NCBI GenBank assembly: GCA_036389795.1
Contig: DASVWD010000021.1
Location: 1 to 64,000 of the forward strand
Direction of reading: 5' to 3'
Source of the DNA: Longimicrobium sp.
GTDB taxonomy: Bacteria; Gemmatimonadota; Gemmatimonadetes; Longimicrobiales; Longimicrobiaceae
Length of the DNA stretch: 64,000 bases
Shown: one piece after another, positions 51,721 to 58,479 of the stretch
Layout of the letters: every line of letters starts with the position of its first letter
Numbering within the stretch: the first letter of the stretch is position 1
Notes under the pieces: generated by a model
The model's database searches: none
The model's input: only the letters and a program-made list of their open reading frames with translations
What the model was told of the DNA's origin: nothing
Position numbers and translations under genes: made by a program

Positions 51721-51754
51721 CGACGGGAGGGGCGCCCGCACGCCCCTCCCGTCG
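51721..51754 (-). terminator. Terminator of lipoprotein gene 2
   Basis: A perfect 14-bp stem CGACGGGAGGGGCG / CGCCCCTCCCGTCG with a 6-base loop is followed on the minus strand by TTTTCGC. It lies 30 bp past the stop codon. Confidence 0.8.
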
Positions 51755-51784
51755 CGGTCTTTTCGGCTCTTCGGGGCGCCCGGC

Positions 51785-52360
51785 TCAGCCGAGCGCGCCC
51801 AGCAGGTCGTTGATGCGGTCCAGCAGGTCCACGATGCGGCCGATGGCGCCGCCGGCGTCCAGCAGCCCCGCCACCGCGCACAGCAGGTTGCCCAGCAGGT
51901 TGCCCGGGCCGGGCACCGCCGTGATGTCGAGCGAGATGGCGGACAGGTCCACCACCAGCCCCAGCAGGTCCAGGTTCAGCGGACCCAGGTCCAGCGTCAG
52001 GATCTTGCACGAGCGGCCGCCCGAGCCGTCGCCCAGCAGGTCGAGCGGGATGTCGGTGAAGGTCTGCACGATCTGGGTGACCACGCCCGCCTGCGTGGCG
52101 GTGCCGGTCAGCACGCCCGAGGCCACGAGCTGCCCGTCGTCCAGCCCCAGCTCGGTGATGTCCAGCAGCCCCGTGAAGGTGCCGCCGCCGGGGAGCGCGC
52201 CGGTCACGGGGATGTCGGTGAGCAGGGTCGACGGCGCGCGGGCGAACGACGCGTCGGTGGGCGTGAGCCCCCGGTCCTCGACCTGGACCGGGGAGCTGTC
52301 CGAGCACGACACGGCCACCAGGGCCACGCCGAGCACGGCGAGGAAGCGGCGAACTGCCAT
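51785..52360 (-). CDS. Lipoprotein 2 of a tandem-duplicated pair, behind a GEMM-type riboswitch
   Basis: The 191-residue product has a lipoprotein signal (MAVRRFLAVLGVALVAVSC). The mature part has DIPVTGALPGGGTFTGLLDITEL, CKILTLDLGPLNLDLLGLVVDL and GPGNLLGNLLCAVAGLLD. The last two patterns occur in many exported bacterial proteins of unknown role. AAGGAGGACCCA precedes the ATG at 52360. It is a paralogue of lipoprotein 1. The upstream leader holds a well-preserved GEMM-like aptamer, so cyclic-di-GMP probably controls it; what it does is unknown. Confidence 0.82.
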   Translation of the reverse strand: MAVRRFLAVLGVALVAVSCSDSSPVQVEDRGLTPTDASFARAPSTLLTDIPVTGALPGGGTFTGLLDITELGLDDGQLVASGVLTGTATQAGVVTQIVQTFTDIPLDLLGDGSGGRSCKILTLDLGPLNLDLLGLVVDLSAISLDITAVPGPGNLLGNLLCAVAGLLDAGGAIGRIVDLLDRINDLLGALG

Positions 52361-52488
52361 TGGGTCCTCCTTCGGCGGGGCGCGGCCCCGCGGTGGGTGG
52401 TGCATGGCGGCGAAGCGCGGAGTGCCGCTTCGCCGCGAGCCCGGTGCGCCCTGCGGGAGGCGCCCCGGCAGCGAAAAGCCGCCGGCGC

Positions 52489-52508
52489 CGATACACCCGG
52501 GTGTATCG
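52489..52508. other. Perfect 20-bp palindrome just downstream of the aptamer
   Basis: CGATACACCC followed by GGGTGTATCG makes a perfect palindrome directly after the aptamer's 3' end. It may act as the expression platform or an operator. It is absent from unit 1. Confidence 0.6.
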
Positions 52509-52510
52509 AT

Positions 52511-52601
52511 GCTGGCGGCCCGGCTGGCGTGGCGACCCGGGGGTCGCGGTAGCCCCGCGGCTCTGCGTCCCCGCCTTTCGGCGGGTTTGCTCTGAGCAGC
52601 A
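52511..52601 (-). promoter_or_regulatory. Cyclic-di-GMP-I (GEMM) riboswitch aptamer
   Basis: Read on the minus strand the segment shows the GEMM-I elements in order: GAGCAAACC, a GCC-GAAA-GGC stem with GNRA tetraloop, GGGACGCAGAGCC (consensus GGGACGCAAAGCC), GGGGCTACCGCGA, and a closing GCCAGCCGGGCCGCC. It lies about 150 bases upstream of lipoprotein 2. GEMM-I riboswitches bind cyclic di-GMP (some bind cAMP-GMP). The match is by eye; a covariance-model score was not run. Confidence 0.72.
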
Positions 52602-52883
52602 CCTTTCGCGTTCCGCGAGCGCCGGGGGGCGGCGGTCGCGGGCGGAACCCCGGCTGCAATTCGCATTCACAAGTTTACGCCGCAGGAGAGCGGAAAAATG
52701 GTAAGCGAATATTCAGCTTGCGCTTGTGATTTTGTGGCCTATTACAAGCTACCAACTCTGGGGCGGAAATCCGTAACAGATTAAAAACAAACAACTTGCA
52801 TCTGGTGTAACTGAAACGCCTGCGGGGAGCAGATTGGAAGCGACGGGAGACGGAGCGCGAGGCGGCTCTCGATCAACTTTTTG

Positions 52884-52923
52884 AAAAAAACCGGTCCGGC
52901 GGATACCCACCCGCCGACCGGTT
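52884..52923 (-). terminator. Rho-independent terminator of ppk1
   Basis: On the minus strand AACCGGTCGGCGG pairs with CCGCCGGACCGGTT (one bulge), followed by a run of seven T. It lies about 75 bp past the ppk1 stop codon. Confidence 0.85.
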
Positions 52924-52997
52924 CGTAATCAGCGCTCAGGACTCGACCCACGCTCCCGAGCACTTCGCACTTCGCACTCAGGACTTCGCACCGCCGT

Positions 52998-55268
52998 TCA
53001 GACGTTCACCTCCCACGGGCGCGCGCTCCTGCGGCTGCGCTCCAGCGCGTCGCGCATGAGCAGCTCGTGGTAGTTGACCTCGGGCTCGTCGGGGGCGGGG
53101 CTGCGCTGCACGTAGCGGCCGTCGGGGTGCAGGTCCCAGGCGAGGCGGTTGTCGGCCAGCGCGTAGTGGAGGATCTGCACCAGGCGGTCCCGGAGCGCGG
53201 CGTCCAGCACCGGCACCACCGTCTCCACCCGCTCGTTCAGGTTGCGCTCCCGCCAGTCTGCGCTGCCGATGAAGATCTCGGGGTCGCCCCGGTTGTGGAA
53301 GTAGTAGACGCGGTCGTGCTCCAGGAAGCGGCCCACGATGCTGACCACGCGGATGTTCTCGCTGAAGCCGCGCAGCCCCGGGCGCAGCCGGCTGTGCCCG
53401 CGCACGATCAGGTCCACGCGCACCCCGGCGCGCGAGGCGCGGTAGAGCTCCTTGATGACGCCGGGGTCGTCCAGCGCGTTCATCTTGGCGATGATCCGCC
53501 CGTCGCCGGTGCGCTCGTGCTGCGCCACCTCTCGGGCGATGCGCTCCTCGAACACCCGCCGCATGTCACGCGGCGCGACCACGAGCTGCGAGTACTGCTG
53601 GTCGGGCGCGTAGCCGGTGAGGAAGTGGAAGAGGTTCACCAGGTCGTCGCCCACCTCCGCGTTGGCGGTGAGCAGCCCCACGTCGGTGTAGACGCGCGCC
53701 GTGCCCGCGTGGTAGTTCCCCGTGCCGATGTGGCAGTAGGTGCGCGGCCGCCCCCCCTCGTCGCGCACGATCAGCGTGACCTTGCTGTGCGTCTTGAGCC
53801 CCACCAGGCCGTAGGTGACGTGCACCCCGGCGTCCTCGAGCATCTCGGCGCCGCGGATGTTGTTCTCCTCGTCGAAGCGCGCGGTCACCTCGATCAGCAC
53901 CGCCACCTGCTTCCCCCGCTCGGCCGCGCGGAGCAGCGCCCTCACGATCGGACTCTCGGCGCCGGTGCGGTAGAGCGTCTGCTTGATCCCGATCACCCGC
54001 GGGTCGTCGGCCGCCTCCTCCAGCAGCCGCTGCACGCTGCCGGTGAAGGAGTCGTACGGGTGGTGCACCAGGATGTCGCCGCGGCGCAGGATGGCGAAGA
54101 TGTTGCGCTCCTCCTCGGTCTCGCCCTCGTGCTGCAGCGGGTCGGGGACCACCGGCTCCCACGGCTCGTAGCGGTGCGCGGGGATGTCCAGGTCGGCCAG
54201 CCGCGCGCAGTCGGAGAGCGCCATCGGGCCCGAAGCCTCGTAGACGTCGTCGTCCTCCAGCTCCAGCTCGCGCAGCAGGAGCTGGCGCACCTCCTTCGAC
54301 ATCTCGCGGTCCACCTCGAGGCGCACCACGGGGGCGAAGCGGCGCTCGCGCAGCTCCTCGGAGATCATCGCCAGCAGGTCTTCGGCGGCGTCGCCGCGGC
54401 GCACGTCGGCGTTGCGGGTGACGCGGAAGGCGTGGGCGCTCACGATCTCCATCCCCCGGAAGAGCTGGCCCACGTTGGCCTGGATCACCTGCTCCACGGG
54501 GACGAAGTGGAAGCGCGACTCCGAGTGCGGCACCGGGAGCCAGCGCCCCTGCGCCGAGGGCACCTTGACGCGCGCGAAGTGGTAGGTGCTGCGCGCGGCG
54601 TGGCGCATGAGCACGGCCAGCGAGATGCTCAGGTTGGAGATGAAGGGGAAGGGGTGCCCGGGGTCCACCGCCAGCGGGGTGAGCACCGGGTAGATCTGCT
54701 CGCGGAAGTAGTGGTCGAGCGCGGCGCGCTGCCGCTCGTCGAGCTCGGCGTAGTGCGAGACCACCACCCCGGCCTCGGAGCGCAGGAGCGGCTTGAGCGT
54801 GCGCTCCCAGGCGTCGGCGAGCGCCAGGTACATCTCCAGCGCCTCCTCGCCGATCAGCTGCAGCTGGTCGGCGGGGGTGCGCCCGTCCATCGACAGCAGC
54901 TGCACGCGCGCGGCCTGCTGGCGCTTGAGGCCGCCCACGCGCTTCTGGAAGAACTCGTCGAGGTTGGCGGCGGCGATGGCCAGGAAGCGCACCCGCTCCA
55001 GGAGCGGGGTGCGCGCGTCCAGCGCCTGGTGGAAGACGCGCCAGTTGAAGTCCAGCAGCCCCAGCTCGCGGTTGAAGTACAGCGAGGGGTGGTCGAGGTC
55101 GGCGCCGCGCGGCAGCGGCAGCGGCGACACCGAGCGCGGCACCCGGGGCAGCGCCACCCCGCCGGCCGTGGGGAAGCCGCGCGGCGGCCGCGCCCGCGTC
55201 CGGGGGGGCGGGGGGGCTTCGTCGGGGAGGGAGACCGCGCGTTCCTCGGCACGCATGGAGAAGCTCAC
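52998..55268 (-). CDS. ppk1: Polyphosphate kinase 1
   Basis: PPK1 reversibly makes polyphosphate from ATP. The 756-residue protein has the N-domain opening LYFNRELGLLDFNWRVFHQA, the head domain, the catalytic-histidine motif KTHSKVTLIVRDEGG (His near 493) and the second active-site histidine region YYFHNRGDPEIFIGSADWRERN (His near 656). The first 58 residues are a Pro/Arg-rich extension not seen in most family members. The start is GTG at 55268; Met5 (55256) is an alternative. A TTTACA-16 bp-TAATGT promoter candidate lies upstream. Confidence 0.96.
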   Translation of the reverse strand: MSFSMRAEERAVSLPDEAPPPPRTRARPPRGFPTAGGVALPRVPRSVSPLPLPRGADLDHPSLYFNRELGLLDFNWRVFHQALDARTPLLERVRFLAIAAANLDEFFQKRVGGLKRQQAARVQLLSMDGRTPADQLQLIGEEALEMYLALADAWERTLKPLLRSEAGVVVSHYAELDERQRAALDHYFREQIYPVLTPLAVDPGHPFPFISNLSISLAVLMRHAARSTYHFARVKVPSAQGRWLPVPHSESRFHFVPVEQVIQANVGQLFRGMEIVSAHAFRVTRNADVRRGDAAEDLLAMISEELRERRFAPVVRLEVDREMSKEVRQLLLRELELEDDDVYEASGPMALSDCARLADLDIPAHRYEPWEPVVPDPLQHEGETEEERNIFAILRRGDILVHHPYDSFTGSVQRLLEEAADDPRVIGIKQTLYRTGAESPIVRALLRAAERGKQVAVLIEVTARFDEENNIRGAEMLEDAGVHVTYGLVGLKTHSKVTLIVRDEGGRPRTYCHIGTGNYHAGTARVYTDVGLLTANAEVGDDLVNLFHFLTGYAPDQQYSQLVVAPRDMRRVFEERIAREVAQHERTGDGRIIAKMNALDDPGVIKELYRASRAGVRVDLIVRGHSRLRPGLRGFSENIRVVSIVGRFLEHDRVYYFHNRGDPEIFIGSADWRERNLNERVETVVPVLDAALRDRLVQILHYALADNRLAWDLHPDGRYVQRSPAPDEPEVNYHELLMRDALERSRRSARPWEVNV

Positions 55269-55298
55269 ATCGGAAGGGTCGGAACATCCACCCCCACA

Positions 55299-55326
55299 AC
55301 ATTAGTCGCGCTGCGGCGGATGTAAA
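55299..55326 (-). promoter_or_regulatory. sigma70-like promoter candidate for ppk1
   Basis: On the minus strand TTTACA (55326-55321) and TAATGT (55304-55299) are 16 bp apart; the start would be near 55292, 24 bases before the GTG. Confidence 0.4.
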
Positions 55327-55347
55327 CCATTGTGGTTGTTACGGCGT

Positions 55348-56670
55348 TCAGGGTTCCCCCGGGGACGAGCGGCCGGCGCGCGGGGTCACCAGCACCTTGT
55401 CGACGCGGTTGCCGTCCATGTCCATCACTTCCACCCGCATCTCGTCGGTCTCGAAGTGGTCGCCGGCGCTCGGCACCCGCCCCAGCTGCGTGGCGACGAA
55501 GCCGCCCACGGTGTGGTACTCGTGCCGGTCTTCCCCGCGGCGCTCCTCCAGCTCCAGCAGGTCGCGCAGCTCGTCCATCAGCACGCCGCCGTCCACCAGG
55601 AGCGACCCGTCGTCGCGGCGCACCACCTCGGGATCGGCGTGCGCGCCCTCCAGGTGGATGTCGCCGACGATCTCCTCCACCAGGTCCTTGAGCGTCACCA
55701 GCCCGTCGGTGCCGCCGTACTCGTCGACCACCAGCGCCACCTCGTGGCCGCCCTGGCGCATCCGCTCCAGCACCCGGAGCGCGCGCACCGTGCCGGGGAC
55801 GAAGAGCGGCTCGCGGGCCACGGCGCGGAGGCTGGTGTCGCGCTCCTGGAGCCCCGCGGCCCACAGGTCGCGCACGGAGACGATCCCCAGCACGTCGTCC
55901 AGCGAGCCGTCGCAGAGGGGGAAGTGCTGGTGCGCCGCCTCCAGCATGATCCGCCGGTGCACCTCGGGCGGGTCGGCCACGTCGAGCCAGACGACGTCCA
56001 CGCGCGGCGTCATCACGGTGGAGACGCGCTGGTCGGCCAGCCAGAAGACGCGCTCCACCAGCTCCCGCTCCTCGGCGCTGAAGACGCCCGCCTCGGTGCC
56101 CTGCTCGATGAGCCCCGACACCTCGGCCTCGGTGACGGGCGGCTCCTCGGGGCGGCGGATGCGCAGCACCGAGAGCACCACGTCGGTGGAGACGGTGAGC
56201 AGCGCCACCAGCGGCCGGCCGAGCCGGGAGAGCAGGCTCATGGGCGGCGCCACCAGCTCGGCGATCTTCTCGGGGTTGTTGAGCCCGATCCGCTTGGGCA
56301 CCAGCTCGCCCAGCACCAGCGAGAAGTAGGTGATGGCGAGCACCACGGCGGCCAGCGCGATCGCTTCGGCGTACTCCGCCAGCGCCGGGGTGCGGGCGAT
56401 CGCTCCGGCCAGGGGCTCGGAGAGCTTGGCCCCGCCGTACGCGCCCGCCAGGATCCCCACCAGGGTGATCCCCACCTGCACGGTGGCCAGGAAGCGCGAC
56501 GGGTCCTCGGCCAGCGCCAGGGCGCGGCGGGCGCCGGCGCTCCCCTCGTCGGCCCGGTGCCGGAGCCGCGACTTGCGCGCCGAGACCACGGCGATCTCGC
56601 TCATGGCGAAGACGCCGTTGAGGAGCAGCAGGAAGAGGACGAGGAGGACCTGGAGCACTACGTCCGACAT
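55348..56670 (-). CDS. CNNM/CorC-HlyC family membrane protein with CBS pair
   Basis: These proteins are linked to Mg2+/Co2+ homeostasis or export. The 440-residue protein has an N-terminal CNNM (DUF21) membrane domain (LLLNGVFAMSEIAVVSARKSRL, VQVGITLVGILAGAYGG, LGELVPKRIGLNNPEKIA), two CBS domains near 225-340 (VMTPRVDVVWLDV ... FPLCDGSLDDVLGIVSVRDL), and a C-terminal CorC/HlyC domain (ALVVDEYGGTDGLVTLKDLVEEIVGDI). The start ATG at 56670 matches the family start; the open frame upstream is octamer-repeat sequence. It is 79 bp upstream of ppk1. Confidence 0.94.
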   Translation of the reverse strand: MSDVVLQVLLVLFLLLLNGVFAMSEIAVVSARKSRLRHRADEGSAGARRALALAEDPSRFLATVQVGITLVGILAGAYGGAKLSEPLAGAIARTPALAEYAEAIALAAVVLAITYFSLVLGELVPKRIGLNNPEKIAELVAPPMSLLSRLGRPLVALLTVSTDVVLSVLRIRRPEEPPVTEAEVSGLIEQGTEAGVFSAEERELVERVFWLADQRVSTVMTPRVDVVWLDVADPPEVHRRIMLEAAHQHFPLCDGSLDDVLGIVSVRDLWAAGLQERDTSLRAVAREPLFVPGTVRALRVLERMRQGGHEVALVVDEYGGTDGLVTLKDLVEEIVGDIHLEGAHADPEVVRRDDGSLLVDGGVLMDELRDLLELEERRGEDRHEYHTVGGFVATQLGRVPSAGDHFETDEMRVEVMDMDGNRVDKVLVTPRAGRSSPGEP

Positions 56671-56721
56671 CGGGTGCCTTCGGGCTGGTGCGCGGTTCGT
56701 GCTTCCGTGCGAAGATACTAC

Positions 56722-56832
56722 CAAGTGCGAAAGTGCGAGAGTGCGAGAGTGCGAAAGTACGCACTGCCGCACCGTGCGCTCCTCTCCAGACTCGAGTCAC
56801 TTTCGCACTTTCGCACTCACGCACTCACGCAC
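56722..56832. repeat. GTGCGAAA/TTTCGCAC octamer arrays, inverted pair
   Basis: Units of AAGTGCGA/GAGTGCGA on the left (56722-56763) are mirrored by CACTTTCGCACT and CACGCACTCACGCACT on the right (56798-56832). The right arm ends 8 bp before the EamA start codon. The arms could pair. Confidence 0.75.
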
Positions 56833-56839
56833 TATCCGG

Positions 56840-57733
56840 ATGGGCTACCTCTTCGTCCTCGCCGCCGCCGTCCTCTGGGGGCTGATCGGTCCGGTGTCGC
56901 GGCTGGCGCTGCAGGGCGGGGTCGGGCCGCTGGAGATCGCCTTCTGGCGGGCGCTGATCGCGGCCGCCTGCTTCGGCGCGCACGCGCTGGCGCTCGGGAA
57001 GACGCGCCTGGAGCGGCGCGACCTGCCGGCGGTGGCGGCGTTCGGGATCGTGGGGGTGGCGCTCCTCTTCGCCTCGTACTTCTACGCGGTGCAGACGGGC
57101 GGGGCGGCGCTCGCGTCGGTGCTGCTGTACACGGCGCCCGTGTGGGTGGCCGTCTTCTCCGCGCTCTTCCTGCGCGAGCGGATGACGGGGCGCAAGCTGG
57201 CGGCGATCGGGCTGGCGGTGGCCGGGGTGGTGGGGATCGCGGCGACGAGCGGCGGGGGCGGGGTGCGGTTGGGGGCGGCGGCGCTCTTCTGGGGGCTCCT
57301 CTCCGGGTGGTCGTACGCGCTCTACTACCTGTTCGGCAAGCGCTACTTCGAGCGCTACCACGCGGCGACGCTCTTCCTGTACGCGCTCCCGGTGGGCGCG
57401 CTGGCGCTCCTGCCGCTGGTGCGCTTCGCGCCGAAGACGGCCGCCGCGTGGGCGGCCATCGTCTTCCTGGCGGTGGTGCCCACCTACCTCTCGTACCTCT
57501 TCTACAGCGCGGGGCTGCGCCGGGTGGAGGCCACCCGCGCCGCCACGGTGGCCACCATCGAGCCGGTGGTCGCCGCCGTGGCCGCCTGGCTGGCCTGGGG
57601 CGAGCGCCTGGGCCTCGGCGGCTACCTCTTCGCCTGCCTCATCGTCGCGGCCGTGGTCCTGATGGTGACGGGCGGCCGCTCCGGCGCGACGGACCCTCCT
57701 TCCGCGACGGAGGGGCTGGACGTGCACCCGTGA
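56840..57733 (+). CDS. EamA-family (DMT) transporter
   Basis: The 297-residue inner-membrane protein has ten hydrophobic segments in two repeated EamA halves (YLFVLAAAVLWGLIGPVSRLAL, WRALIAAACFGAHALAL, and the second half ALFWGLLSGWSYALYYLFGKRYF, VVPTYLSYLFYSAGL, VEATRAATVATIEPVVAAVAAW). It is a drug/metabolite exporter type; substrate unknown. The ATG at 56840 lies 8 bp after an octamer array and has no clear ribosome-binding site. Confidence 0.9.
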   Translation: MGYLFVLAAAVLWGLIGPVSRLALQGGVGPLEIAFWRALIAAACFGAHALALGKTRLERRDLPAVAAFGIVGVALLFASYFYAVQTGGAALASVLLYTAPVWVAVFSALFLRERMTGRKLAAIGLAVAGVVGIAATSGGGGVRLGAAALFWGLLSGWSYALYYLFGKRYFERYHAATLFLYALPVGALALLPLVRFAPKTAAAWAAIVFLAVVPTYLSYLFYSAGLRRVEATRAATVATIEPVVAAVAAWLAWGERLGLGGYLFACLIVAAVVLMVTGGRSGATDPPSATEGLDVHP

Positions 57734-57740
57734 AGCGAAA

Positions 57741-57769
57741 CCCGGCTCCGCGGGCATCGCGGAACCGGG
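57741..57769. terminator. Bidirectional terminator between EamA and MarR genes
   Basis: CCCGGCTCCGCG pairs with CGCGGAACCGGG with one mismatch and a 5-base loop. It lies between the convergent EamA and marR-like genes. Confidence 0.65.
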
Positions 57770-57810
57770 GTCTCTGGAACTTTCAGGACCAGCGTCGGCC
57801 CGGAACGGAC

Positions 57811-58305
57811 TCAGCCGGTCTCGACCGCCTCCAGCGCCTCGGCGTTGTCGCGCGCGGACTCCAGCAGCTCGATCAGCGTCTCCAGCCGGTCGCGGCCCAG
57901 GTGGCCGAGCTGGCGGCAGTGCAGCTCCGTGATCTGGTGGTCGAGCGGGGCGATCGCCGCGAGGCCCGCGGGGGTGATGCGCGTCCACACCACGCGGCGG
58001 TCCTCGGTGCATCGCCAGCGCTCGGCCAGGCCGCGCTTCTCCAGCCGGTCCAGCAGGCGGGTGACGTCGGGGTCGCGGGTGATCATCCGCTCGCCGATCT
58101 CGCCGGCGGTGAGCCCCTGCTCACCCGCGCCGCGCAGGATGCGCAGCACGTTGTACTGCGTCAGCGTCAGGTCGTGCTGCTTGAGCAGCTCCGACGCTCC
58201 CTGCGACAGCGTGTTGGCCGTGCGCAGCACGTTCAGGAAGGCCTCTTCTTCGAGGCTGGGAAACGGCTTGCTCTGCCTGATCTGCGCCTGGATCTTCCCC
58301 GGCAT
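57811..58305 (-). CDS. MarR-family transcription regulator
   Basis: The 164-residue protein has the winged helix-turn-helix with LTLTQYNVLRILRGAGEQGLTAGEIGERMITRDPDVTRLLDRLEKRGLAER and the wing CTEDRRVVWTRIT, all typical of MarR regulators that sense small molecules. The ATG at 58305 has GGAGGCGGGG upstream. A sigma70-like promoter lies just before. Its target is not clear; the convergent EamA gene is a candidate by location only. Confidence 0.92.
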   Translation of the reverse strand: MPGKIQAQIRQSKPFPSLEEEAFLNVLRTANTLSQGASELLKQHDLTLTQYNVLRILRGAGEQGLTAGEIGERMITRDPDVTRLLDRLEKRGLAERWRCTEDRRVVWTRITPAGLAAIAPLDHQITELHCRQLGHLGRDRLETLIELLESARDNAEALEAVETG

Positions 58306-58346
58306 CCCCGCCTCCCGAGTGTGCACGCTTTGAATCCCCTGCGAGA

Positions 58347-58374
58347 AGGCTAGTCCTGCAAACAGAGGTGTCAA
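58347..58374 (-). promoter_or_regulatory. sigma70-like promoter of the MarR gene
   Basis: On the minus strand the perfect -35 TTGACA (58374-58369) and -10 TAGCCT (58352-58347) are 16 bp apart. The leader would be about 35 bases. Confidence 0.5.
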
Positions 58375-58423
58375 GGGAGTCACTCGTACGGATAGACGAC
58401 AGCGGGAGATTCCGGCAAGCGGA

Positions 58424-58453
58424 ACGGCCCGCGGAGTCACCTCCGCGGGCCGT
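58424..58453 (-). terminator. Terminator of the VIT/VWA gene
   Basis: A perfect 13-bp stem, ACGGCCCGCGGAG / CTCCGCGGGCCGT, with a 4-base loop lies 27 bp past the stop codon of the minus-strand VIT/VWA gene. Confidence 0.75.
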
Positions 58454-58479
58454 CCCGTCCGCTCACCGTCCGCGGGCCG

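Larger units (their letters stand above)
51212..51784. other. Leader of lipoprotein 1 with degraded aptamer
   Basis: This 573-bp stretch contains the degraded GEMM-like aptamer (51337-51420), a CACAAGTTTA box (51489-51498) shared with unit 2, a TTTTTTGGAAAAACCG stretch (about 51675-51690) and the terminator of lipoprotein 2 (51721-51754). Confidence 0.6.
52361..52997. other. Leader of lipoprotein 2 and 3' region of ppk1
   Basis: These 637 bp hold the aptamer (52511-52601), a 20-bp perfect palindrome (52489-52508), the shared CACAAGTTTA box (52668-52677), an A+T-rich stretch (about 52690-52810), the ppk1 terminator (52884-52923) and CACTTCGCACTTCGCACT octamer remnants (about 52962-52980). Confidence 0.65.

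Noticed and set aside
56690-56720. Promoter for the EamA gene
   Set aside because: A GATACT-like -10 is present but no acceptable -35 was found at the right distance.
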